Assembly (NCBI RefSeq): GCF_910588715.1
Contig: NZ_CAJURG010000003.1
Coordinates: forward strand, 62,001 to 126,000
DNA: 64,000 nucleotides
Direction of reading: 5' to 3'
From: an uncultured Clostridium sp.
Lineage (GTDB): Bacteria > Bacillota > Clostridia > Clostridiales > Clostridiaceae
The notes below the pieces were generated by a model, which was given only the letters and a program-made list of their open reading frames with translations, had not been told where the DNA came from and ran no database searches. A program made the translations under genes and the position numbers. Shown here piece after piece: positions 17,938-26,107 of this stretch. Position 1 is the stretch's first letter. Each line of letters starts with the position of its first letter.

Positions 17938-19212
17938 TTATATAGTTTTTAAATCTCTTACATTCCACTTAACAAATAACATAAGACCTATATTTAAAAT
18001 AGCTGATACTAATAATATAATACCTATTGGCACACCTAAATCTATAACTTGACCAAACAATAATTGTCCTGGTGCAACGCTTATAGTTGCTACTGCCGTT
18101 GAAAATGCCGATACACTTCCAAGCATTTCTCCTGGAACCTGCTTTTGTATAAATGTTAAAGTTAATACATTTGATAAAGCTAAAGATAACATTATTGCAA
18201 ATCCTCCAAGAGCAAATATTATAGCTAAAGCATAATTATTTAAGTTTATAAATCCTAAACTAGACATTGTAATAACACCTGCCATCATTGGTAAGTATGT
18301 ATAATGTACCTTTTTCATAGAAAACATATTAGGCTTTACACTAATCCAAAATCCACCTAAAATCATTCCTAAAACAAAAACTCCTTCAACTATTCCATAT
18401 ACTTCAGAAGAAAATCCTAAAAATATATTCACAAAATATGGTGCTACTATTGTTAATATTGGTGACAAGAAAATATTACACAAAGCATATGAAACTATAA
18501 TTCCAAGTACAATTTTCTTTTCCCTTTTTAGATAAATAAAAACATCCTTAGAACCCATAAAAGAATTCTTAATAAAATCTAATGACATTATTTTTTCATT
18601 ATCTTTAGTAACGGCAACCTCATTTTTAATATCTATATTTTCAATTTCCACATCTGGAATATTTAAAAACATTTCCATTATAGCAGAAATAAGAAAACTT
18701 ACTGCATTTATTATTACAATTATCTTTATTCCTAATAATCCATAAAGAATACCTGCTAATATTGGCCCAACAAAATTAACTATTGATCCAACTTGATTTA
18801 TAACTCCATTTGCTGAAGTTAATTTTTCCTCTTCTACTATTTGTGGTATAGAAGACGTTACTGCTGGCCCATATAAAGTAGCACATATTGATAATATAAA
18901 CATAACAGTTCCAACTATTAAGACATTATCATTTCCCTTAAATAATATAAATGCATATACTCCTATTAATGCAAAGCAAAATAAATCTAAGTATACCATT
19001 ATCTTTTTTTTATTTATCTTATCAGATAACCTCCCTGCAATTGGAGCAAATATAATATAAGGGATTGTTGATAATGATAATATAGTAGCAAAAGTAGACG
19101 TGCTACCTGTAAATGCTAATAAATATAGTGACATACTAAATCTTTGAATTGCATTTCCAAATAAAGAAATAATTTGTCCTATAACTATTATTATAAAATT
19201 TTTATTTTTCAT
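17938..19212 (-). CDS. MFS efflux transporter linked to siderophore importer
   Basis: 424 residues with about 12 membrane helices. The N-half motif AGRLSDKINKKKIMVYLDL between helices 2 and 3 is the major facilitator motif. The overall pattern resembles the enterobactin/macrolide exporter type (EntS, MefA-like). Its start overlaps the stop of the siderophore ATPase gene by 4 bases, so it is the last gene of the Fur-boxed operon. Context suggests export of a siderophore or clearance of its breakdown products; sequence alone does not give the substrate. Confidence 0.8.
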   Translation of the reverse strand: MKNKNFIIIVIGQIISLFGNAIQRFSMSLYLLAFTGSTSTFATILSLSTIPYIIFAPIAGRLSDKINKKKIMVYLDLFCFALIGVYAFILFKGNDNVLIVGTVMFILSICATLYGPAVTSSIPQIVEEEKLTSANGVINQVGSIVNFVGPILAGILYGLLGIKIIVIINAVSFLISAIMEMFLNIPDVEIENIDIKNEVAVTKDNEKIMSLDFIKNSFMGSKDVFIYLKREKKIVLGIIVSYALCNIFLSPILTIVAPYFVNIFLGFSSEVYGIVEGVFVLGMILGGFWISVKPNMFSMKKVHYTYLPMMAGVITMSSLGFINLNNYALAIIFALGGFAIMLSLALSNVLTLTFIQKQVPGEMLGSVSAFSTAVATISVAPGQLLFGQVIDLGVPIGIILLVSAILNIGLMLFVKWNVRDLKTI

Positions 19213-20003
19213 CTGTCCCCCTTAAACAAGTCATATTCCATACATATTGGATATTTACCATCTTCACTTATCGTAAGATTAGCATCTATTCCATATATAG
19301 TATTTAAATTCTCCTTATTAATTACATCTAGTGGTCTTCCTTGACAAACTATTTTGCCCTTTTTAAGTCCAATAATATTATCTGCAAATCTACAAGCATT
19401 ATTAAGCTCATGAAGAACTATAACTACTGTAATATTCTTCTCTTTATTAAGCTTTTGAAGTACTTCTAATACTTCTAATTGGTAAGACATATCTAAATAT
19501 GTTGTAGGTTCATCAAGCATTATTATTTCTGTTTCTTGAGCTAAAGTCATTGCAATCCATGCTCTTTGTCTTTGACCACCTGATAAATGTTCAACTTCTC
19601 TATCTGCAAATTCAGTAAGACCAGTTTCTTTTATTGCCCAATCAATAAGTTCCTTATCATGAGTAGTAAGTCCCCCTATCATTTTTTGATGTGGAAATCT
19701 ACCAAATGCAACAAGTTCCCTTACTGTAAGACCATCTGGACAAACTGGCCCTTGTGGCAAAAACGCAACCTCTTTTGCTATATTCTTTTCTTTTACCTTT
19801 TTTATATTTTTATTATTAATGAAGATATCACCACTTTTAGGCTTATTAATTCTAGCTATAGTTTTAAGTAAAGTTGATTTACCACATCCATTTGCACCAA
19901 TTATTATACTTATTTTTCCCTTTGGTATAGATAAACTCATATCTTCAATTATAGTATTATTCTCATACGATACTCTTAAGTTCTTTACACTAATAGCTTC
20001 CAT
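19209..20003 (-). CDS. Iron-siderophore ABC transporter, ATP-binding protein
   Basis: 264 residues, FecE/FhuC-type ATPase on the cytoplasmic face. Walker A GANGCGKST, signature LSGGQRQRAWIAM, Walker B EIIMLDEPTTYLD, switch His in VIVLHELN. It powers import through the two permeases encoded upstream. The gene lies 2 bases after the second permease and overlaps the MFS gene. Confidence 0.92.
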   Translation of the reverse strand: MEAISVKNLRVSYENNTIIEDMSLSIPKGKISIIIGANGCGKSTLLKTIARINKPKSGDIFINNKNIKKVKEKNIAKEVAFLPQGPVCPDGLTVRELVAFGRFPHQKMIGGLTTHDKELIDWAIKETGLTEFADREVEHLSGGQRQRAWIAMTLAQETEIIMLDEPTTYLDMSYQLEVLEVLQKLNKEKNITVVIVLHELNNACRFADNIIGLKKGKIVCQGRPLDVINKENLNTIYGIDANLTISEDGKYPICMEYDLFKGDR

Positions 20004-20005
20004 AA

Positions 20006-21013
20006 CTATTTCTCCTTCATCATTAAATAAATAAAATATGGTACTCCAAATATTGATACTGTTATTCCTACAGGAATTTCAATTGGTGAAAATAAATTTC
20101 TTGAAACTGCATCTGCAATAACCGCTATAATAATACTTATCATTGCTGAAACAATAATAAATTTCTTATGATAAGGCCCTACTAACTTTCTTGCAATATG
20201 TGGACATATAAGTCCTAAAAATCCTATATTACCAGCAAAAGCTGTTGCTGTTCCTGCTAAAATAACTGCAAAGCTTAAAAATCTTTTTCTTTCTTTTTCT
20301 AAATTTAAACCTAAAGATATTGCTAATTCATCCGAAAGATTTAAAACATCTAACTTTTTATGATTTAGTAAAACTACTATAAACATTAAAGCTACTATTG
20401 GAATTATTACTTTTGCATAACTCCATCCCGAGCCCCAAAGACTTCCTGATGTCCAAACCAATACTCTATTATAGTCTCCAACTCCACCTCTAAACGTAAA
20501 AAATGTTATAAAGGCATTAAGTCCTGCATTTAATCCAATTCCAATTAATAAAAGTCTTTTAGGCTTTACACCATTTCTACTAGACATCATATAAATTATG
20601 AATGCTGTAACTGCTGCCCCTATTATAGCCATAGCAGGTAATACAAAAATAGATATTTGTCCAAGTTCACTATAATATACACCAGTTGAATATGTGATAA
20701 ATAATACTGCTGCAACTGCGGCACCTGCATTTATACCTATTATCCCTGTATCTGCTAAATCATTTTTTGTTATAGTTTGAAGAATTGCTCCTGCTGTTGA
20801 TAATGCAATTGCTACAAAAATACCAACTAAAAGTCTTGGAAGCCTAATTGTTAATATTGCTGTATTTTGAAGTTTAGTTCCATTCCCTAAAAGAGTATTA
20901 ATAACTTCCATAGGTGAAACCTTATATGTACCCCAACATAATGTAACCATAAAAGAGGCTACCAATAAAATAAGTAAAACTGCTATAACTAATTTAAACT
21001 TTTTCTTATTCAT
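20006..21013 (-). CDS. Iron-siderophore ABC transporter permease (FecCD family, second subunit)
   Basis: 335 residues, about 9-10 membrane helices of the FecCD/BtuC fold. Motifs: RLPRLLVGIFVAIALSTAGAILQ and FLGLICPHIARKLVGPYHK, the loop contacting the ATPase. Its first base overlaps the last base of the first permease gene. The two permeases probably form a heterodimer. Confidence 0.92.
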   Translation of the reverse strand: MNKKKFKLVIAVLLILLVASFMVTLCWGTYKVSPMEVINTLLGNGTKLQNTAILTIRLPRLLVGIFVAIALSTAGAILQTITKNDLADTGIIGINAGAAVAAVLFITYSTGVYYSELGQISIFVLPAMAIIGAAVTAFIIYMMSSRNGVKPKRLLLIGIGLNAGLNAFITFFTFRGGVGDYNRVLVWTSGSLWGSGWSYAKVIIPIVALMFIVVLLNHKKLDVLNLSDELAISLGLNLEKERKRFLSFAVILAGTATAFAGNIGFLGLICPHIARKLVGPYHKKFIIVSAMISIIIAVIADAVSRNLFSPIEIPVGITVSIFGVPYFIYLMMKEK

Positions 21014-22005
21014 TAACCTCTCTCCTTTCTAGCTACTGATATAAAAAATGGTATTCCTATTAAAGCCGTAAATACTCCAATTGGTGTTTCATATGGATCA
21101 AATATCATTCTTGCTGCAATATCTGCAAATGTTAAAAGAACTGCTCCAAGTAAAAATGAGCATGGGATATTTTTCCTATAATCTTCACCTAATAATTTTC
21201 TAACTATTTGTGGAACTATAAGTCCAACAAATGCAATATTTTTACCAACTGCAACTGCTGCTGCACACATTGGTATCATAATCATAAGAGTTAAAAATCT
21301 TATCTTTTCTGGCTTTTCTCCAAGCCCAATTGCAACGTCATCACCTAAGTTTAATATATTTATCTTTGGTGATAATAACATTGCTATAATAAGACCCATA
21401 ATTCCAACTACAAAAATTAATTTAAAATCTGTCCAACTTGCATTTCTAAATCCACCAGACACCCAAAATCCTATCATTTGAGATTGATTTGACAAAAGTC
21501 CAATTACTGTAGTTAAAGAAATAAAAAATGTACTCATAGCCGTTCCTGCCAAAAGTATCTTTGCAATAGAGTTATTATTTGCTTTTTTTGATATAAATCC
21601 TAAAACTATTATCCCAGTTATTAATGCTCCTATAAAAGAAGCTATCATTACATTTTGAGTTGTTATCCCTATTCCTGCTGCATAAAAAATAGCTATTACT
21701 AAAGTTGCTCCTTGACTTATACCTAATATAGAAGGTTCAGCTATTGGATTTCTAGTAACACCTTGAATCATTGCTCCTGTCACTCCTAATACTCCACCTG
21801 TAAATAATACAGCTAACGCTCTTGGAAAACGTACATCCCTAACTAGCATAAGTTCTAAAGTTTCATCATAATTAAAGATACTATTCCAAATATCCGCAAA
21901 CGTAATATGGACTGACCCTAGCCTAATGGCTAAAGTCAATCCTCCTATTAAGAGTAACAAACTACAAATTATAAATATTATTGTACGTTTATTACTTTGT
22001 TTCAT
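21013..22005 (-). CDS. Iron-siderophore ABC transporter permease (FecCD family, first subunit)
   Basis: 330 residues with the same fold as its neighbour: RFPRALAVLFTGGVLGVTGAMIQG, then FVGLIVPQIVRKLLGEDYRK as coupling loop. The start lies 14 bases inside the binding-protein gene, showing translational coupling. It partners the permease encoded directly downstream. Confidence 0.92.
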   Translation of the reverse strand: MKQSNKRTIIFIICSLLLLIGGLTLAIRLGSVHITFADIWNSIFNYDETLELMLVRDVRFPRALAVLFTGGVLGVTGAMIQGVTRNPIAEPSILGISQGATLVIAIFYAAGIGITTQNVMIASFIGALITGIIVLGFISKKANNNSIAKILLAGTAMSTFFISLTTVIGLLSNQSQMIGFWVSGGFRNASWTDFKLIFVVGIMGLIIAMLLSPKINILNLGDDVAIGLGEKPEKIRFLTLMIMIPMCAAAVAVGKNIAFVGLIVPQIVRKLLGEDYRKNIPCSFLLGAVLLTFADIAARMIFDPYETPIGVFTALIGIPFFISVARKERG

Positions 22006-22942
22006 TTAACATATCACCTATTTCACTTACTAATATCTCTCTTCCAATTGGACTATACCCTTGGTTAAAGTATGGTGATGATTCTAATATTACTACTTTA
22101 CCATTTTTAACAGCAGGTAGGTTGTTCCAAATATTATTTGCTTGTAATTGAGCTAAATCTTCATCTGTTGCAATTGCAAAAATATAATCAGATTGTATTG
22201 TAGCTAATCCTTCATAAGTTACAACTGGTAAACTAATATCAGTTTGTTCTGGCATTCCTGCTGGTTTAGCTAATCCCATATCGTTATATAATACGTCACC
22301 AAATCCTGCACCATCAAAAACAAAGAATTGTCCACCACTAGCTAAGAATGAAAGGTATGTTGTATTTTCACCATATTTAGCCTTAATCTTATCTCCAGCT
22401 TCTTTTGCCTTTGCTTCATAATTAGCTATCCACTCATTAGCAGCCTCTTCTTTGCCAAACACTTTTCCTAAAGCTCTAACATCATCTTTCCAATTCAAAG
22501 CTTCTAATTGAATCATAACTGTTGGAGCAATTTCACTTAATGAATCGTACATCTTTTCTTGAACTGTTGAAATAACAATTAAGTCTGGATTTAAATTCAT
22601 AACAGCTTCAACATCTATAGTATCTTGCATACTATACCCTAATATTTCTGCTCCACTTAGTGTTTCTTCTAAATACGAAGGAAACTTAGTATAATCATAA
22701 GCATCACTATTTGCTGTTCCTATAACTTTATATCCTAAAATTGATAAAATATCACTATTTCCACTTAAATCTACTATTCTTTGAGGATTTGCAGGTATTT
22801 TTACTTCTCCTCTTACATCAGTAACTGTTACTGTGTTTTCGTTAGTCTTTTCTTCATTTGCTGAATTATTACTTGTACACCCAACAAACATCATAGCAGT
22901 CATACAAGCTACTACTAAAGTTTTTAATATTTTCTTCTTCAT
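21992..22942 (-). CDS. Iron-siderophore ABC transporter substrate-binding lipoprotein
   Basis: 316 residues. Signal peptide with lipobox FVGC (Cys22), so it is tethered to the outer face of the membrane. A class III (FepB/FhuD-like) binding domain follows: TVTDVRGEVKIPANPQRIVDLSG, a long central helix, and ATDEDLAQLQANNIWNNLPAVKNGKV near the end. It captures the ferric siderophore. First gene of the operon; its promoter region contains a Fur box. Confidence 0.92.
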   Translation of the reverse strand: MKKKILKTLVVACMTAMMFVGCTSNNSANEEKTNENTVTVTDVRGEVKIPANPQRIVDLSGNSDILSILGYKVIGTANSDAYDYTKFPSYLEETLSGAEILGYSMQDTIDVEAVMNLNPDLIVISTVQEKMYDSLSEIAPTVMIQLEALNWKDDVRALGKVFGKEEAANEWIANYEAKAKEAGDKIKAKYGENTTYLSFLASGGQFFVFDGAGFGDVLYNDMGLAKPAGMPEQTDISLPVVTYEGLATIQSDYIFAIATDEDLAQLQANNIWNNLPAVKNGKVVILESSPYFNQGYSPIGREILVSEIGDMLNETK

Positions 22943-23000
22943 TGTATACCTCCATATATTTTTATAATTAACATTTATTTATCTCTCTTACTGTAAACTA

Positions 23001-23029
23001 ATTTTATATGAGATTGATTATCATTTCAA
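23001..23029 (-). promoter_or_regulatory. Fur box within the siderophore operon promoter
   Basis: On the minus strand TTGAAA (23024-23029), 17-base spacer, TAAAAT (23001-23006). Bases 23010-23028 match the 19-bp Fur consensus at 14 of 19 positions, including the core TGATTATCATT. Fur bound there would cover the spacer and -35 and shut the operon when iron is ample. Confidence 0.7.
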
Positions 23030-23192
23030 TGTTTGCATCTAATTTAATTATTTTATCATCTATTAAGATAATTATTTTTTAATTTCTTTATTTCTTATAT
23101 TATTCCCCTCAACTGCAAAACGTATGTGAATCAAGCATTTTTTATGTTATATTATTTATTATTCCTATATTAATTAATGTTGAGGTGTTTTA

Positions 23193-24197
23193 ATGATCGT
23201 TAAAACAACAAAAGAATTTCAAAATAAAGTCTTAAATAAAATGACATTTAAACCTTATAAAACTAAAAACTATATAATTTATAAAAATGAAGCTAGACCC
23301 GAACTAGGATATTTTATTAAATATAGTAGAGAAGGATATTATGAGTTTGGAATTGGTGACTATACTATTCCTTGTAATTTTTCTTTATCATTTGAACATA
23401 ATGAGGAGTTAATGAGATTTGGCACAGTTTATACTGGAGAAACACAATTTGAAATTGAAGGTAATCCTGTTTCATCCTTTACTCCTTCATCATTTTTTGT
23501 ATGTGAAAAAGGAATAAAAGGAAAACAAACTTGGAAAAAAGGTGAACACTTTCATGGTGCTGAAATAACTATATATAAAAAATACTTTGATGAAATAGTA
23601 AAACCAAATTTCCCTAATTCTTTATGTTTTAATAGTTTTATTAAAAATTATACATATAGATACTTACCCCTTGAAATATCATCTATTATTAAAAGTTTAA
23701 AAAGTATGTTTGAAAGTGATAAAATAACACCACTTTATTTAGAAAGTAAAATATTAGAATCAATAGCCTTGCTTGAAAATGAATTAAATTCTTCGCCAGA
23801 AAATGTTTTTACTAATCAATTGAATTATGGAAATATAAAGATAGGAAAAAATAGATACATAACTTTAACTGCATCAGATGCACATGCAATACAAAAGGCT
23901 TATGACATATTAACAAAAGAAGCTTGTAATCCTCCAACCATTAAAGCTTTAAGTAAGATGGTGTTTTTAAATGAACAAAAATTAAAAGCAGGATTTTCAG
24001 CAAAGTATCATATGTCAATCAGTCAATATACTAACTCTATTAGAATGACTTTAGCTGAAAATTTATTATCTACAACTGATTTAAGCATTGAGGAAATAGC
24101 CCAGAGGCTTGGATATAATTATAGTGGTAACTTTGTTAAAATGTTTAAAAAAACTCATGGAAAAACTCCACTTGCTTTTAGAAAACTAAAACTTTAA
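23193..24197 (+). CDS. AraC-family regulator next to siderophore genes
   Basis: 334 residues. N-terminal sensing region (about 1-220) without a known motif; C-terminal AraC double helix-turn-helix: PTIKALSKMVFLNEQKLKAGFSAKYH and LSIEEIAQRLGYNYSGNFVKMFKKTHGKTPLAFRK. The layout matches PchR/YbtA-type regulators that activate siderophore uptake genes when the iron-loaded siderophore binds. It is divergent from the uptake operon, with the Fur box in the shared intergenic region, so it probably controls that operon. Confidence 0.85.
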   Translation: MIVKTTKEFQNKVLNKMTFKPYKTKNYIIYKNEARPELGYFIKYSREGYYEFGIGDYTIPCNFSLSFEHNEELMRFGTVYTGETQFEIEGNPVSSFTPSSFFVCEKGIKGKQTWKKGEHFHGAEITIYKKYFDEIVKPNFPNSLCFNSFIKNYTYRYLPLEISSIIKSLKSMFESDKITPLYLESKILESIALLENELNSSPENVFTNQLNYGNIKIGKNRYITLTASDAHAIQKAYDILTKEACNPPTIKALSKMVFLNEQKLKAGFSAKYHMSISQYTNSIRMTLAENLLSTTDLSIEEIAQRLGYNYSGNFVKMFKKTHGKTPLAFRKLKL

Positions 24198-24198
24198 T

Positions 24199-24256
24199 AA
24201 AAAGAGCTGTATTAATATTAAGTATAATTAATTTAACATTAATACAACTCCTTTTA
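24199..24256. repeat. Dispersed palindromic terminator element, copy B
   Basis: Arms AAAAGAGCTGTATTAATATTAA (first 20 at 24200-24219) and TTAACATTAATACAACTCC...TTTT ending near 24255. It lies between the convergent AraC gene and the sensor kinase gene. It shares the AGAGCTGT start with copy A and ATACAACTCC with copy E. Confidence 0.75.
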
Positions 24257-24347
24257 CTATATAAAATCTTTATTAATATATATTATAAAAATTTATTTTT
24301 ATAAATTACCTTTTTAAAATAAACATAATTTAACTTAAAAATTTTAA

Positions 24348-25370
24348 TCAATATTTATTAGGTAAAAAAATAGAAAATATTGATCCATTATTATTTGATT
24401 TAACCTTTATATATCCTCCATGTTTATTTACTATTTCTCTTGTTAAATATAATCCAATTCCTATTCCTTCTATATCCTCAACATTACTTCCTCTATAAAA
24501 TCTTCTAAATATTTTAGGTAATTCATCCTCTTGTATTCCTATTCCATTATCTTTAACATCTATTCTAACAAACATTTTATAAGATTGAATTTTTATATCT
24601 ATTTTGCTATTATTAGTGCTATATTTAACTGCATTTTCTAATAAATTAAAAATAGCTTCAGATATCCAATTTTTATCATGATATATTTTAATCTTATCAA
24701 CTTCTTCTAAATTTATATTTATCTTTTTTTCCTTTGCTTTCTTTTGGACTTGATTTATAGACATTAATAATGTGTCATTTAAATTAGATAAATTAGGTCT
24801 TAACGTTATAACTCCACTTTCTAATCTGGACATCTTAATCATACTTTCAACTAAAAAACTTAATCTATTTAAAGAATACATAACTATTTCAAAAAACTCT
24901 TTTCTCTCATCTTCACTCAAAGATTCATCCTTTAAAAATTCACCATACATTTTTAAATTTGTTAATGGAGTCTTTAACTGATGAGCTATATCTGAAATTA
25001 ACTCTTGAATTTCATTTCTTTCCTCCTCAATTTGTTTATTTTTATTTTTTAAGATATTAGTTAATTTTATGGTTTGATGTTGAAGCTTTGAAAATAAACT
25101 GTCCTCTATAGTTGAAAATACTATATCTTCCCTTATGTCTATAATAGTTGATAACATATTGGATAAATTAATAAATATATTTTCCATATACTTTTTATAA
25201 ATAAACCTATAAATAAAAAATATAACTATAATAAACATTGAAAAAATAAAAACTATAAAAGATAATTTAATATTTTTAACTAAAATATAAATAATAATGT
25301 TAAAAATAATTGTTGTTAATATAAGTATACCCTCTATTATAGTACCTATCTTATAAATATTACCTTTCAT
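24348..25370 (-). CDS. Intramembrane-sensing histidine kinase (BceS-like)
   Basis: About 340 residues. Two membrane helices (about 5-28 and 34-55) with only a handful of residues between them, so there is almost no outside domain; this is the mark of kinases that sense through a partner transporter. Phospho-acceptor His in DIAHQLKTPLTNLKMYGEF (near residue 127), N box NLLENAVKYS, G1 DNGIGIQ and G2 GIGIGLYL. ATG 25370 has GGAG 9 bases before it; the longer frame begins with TTG inside the regulator gene. Confidence 0.87.
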   Translation of the reverse strand: MKGNIYKIGTIIEGILILTTIIFNIIIYILVKNIKLSFIVFIFSMFIIVIFFIYRFIYKKYMENIFINLSNMLSTIIDIREDIVFSTIEDSLFSKLQHQTIKLTNILKNKNKQIEEERNEIQELISDIAHQLKTPLTNLKMYGEFLKDESLSEDERKEFFEIVMYSLNRLSFLVESMIKMSRLESGVITLRPNLSNLNDTLLMSINQVQKKAKEKKININLEEVDKIKIYHDKNWISEAIFNLLENAVKYSTNNSKIDIKIQSYKMFVRIDVKDNGIGIQEDELPKIFRRFYRGSNVEDIEGIGIGLYLTREIVNKHGGYIKVKSNNNGSIFSIFLPNKY

Positions 25371-25374
25371 AAAT

Positions 25375-26046
25375 CTAGTCTCCAAATGTATATCCAATAC
25401 CAAATACAGTTTCTATATACTTAGGTTTTTTAGAGTCTTTTTCTATTTTCTTTCTAAGCCTTCTTATATTAACACTTAAAGTATTTTCATCAACAAAGTT
25501 TCCATTATTATCCCAAATCTTTTCTAAAAGCACTTCCTTAGTTATAACTTTCCCCTTGTTTTTAGCTAATAACTCTAATAATTTAAACTCTGTTACAGTT
25601 AAATTAACTTCATTATCATTTATTAAAACTATCATTTTATCAAAGTTTATTTTTAGATCCTTATATTCAAATATATTTTTATTAGTAATATTTCTTTTTA
25701 AAATTGCATTAACTTTATATTTTAATACTTCTACTGAAAATGGCTTTGAAATATAATCATCACCTCCACATTCAAATCCTTTTAGCATATCCTCTTCAGT
25801 ATCATTTGCTGTAAAAAATACTATAGGGAAAGTTACTTTTTCTCTAATTTCATTGCATAACTCTAATCCATTTCCATCTGGCAAATTTATATCCAAAAGT
25901 AAAAAGTCTATTTTGTTATTTAAAATTAATTGTTTTCCTTCAGCTTTATTATATGCTGATAAAACATCATAACCTTCTCTTTTTAAAGCAAACCCCACTC
26001 CCCTATTTAAAATCTTATCATCTTCAATTATCAAAACTCTTTTCAC
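25375..26046 (-). CDS. OmpR-family response regulator (BceR-like)
   Basis: About 223 residues. Receiver domain with acidic pocket IIEDD and phosphorylated Asp in FLLLDINLPDGNG (near residue 52); winged-helix DNA-binding domain with LTVTEFKLLELLAKNKGKVITKE and ENTLSVNIRRLRKKIE. GTG 26046 is chosen because AGGAGG directly abuts the GTG at 26055. The kinase gene follows after 4 bases. Its likely target is the ABC transporter operon just upstream. Confidence 0.88.
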   Translation of the reverse strand: MKRVLIIEDDKILNRGVGFALKREGYDVLSAYNKAEGKQLILNNKIDFLLLDINLPDGNGLELCNEIREKVTFPIVFFTANDTEEDMLKGFECGGDDYISKPFSVEVLKYKVNAILKRNITNKNIFEYKDLKINFDKMIVLINDNEVNLTVTEFKLLELLAKNKGKVITKEVLLEKIWDNNGNFVDENTLSVNIRRLRKKIEKDSKKPKYIETVFGIGYTFGD

Positions 26047-26072
26047 ACTTCTCACCTCCTTTTAATTATAAC

Positions 26073-26107
26073 AAAAAATGGCAAGTTAAAATAACCTGCC
26101 ATTTTTG
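26073..26107 (-). terminator. Terminator of the ABC transporter operon
   Basis: Stem AAAAATGGCAaGTT / AACcTGCCATTTTT (26074-26087, 26093-26106), one mismatch. It starts just after the permease stop, separating this operon from the two-component genes. Confidence 0.8.
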
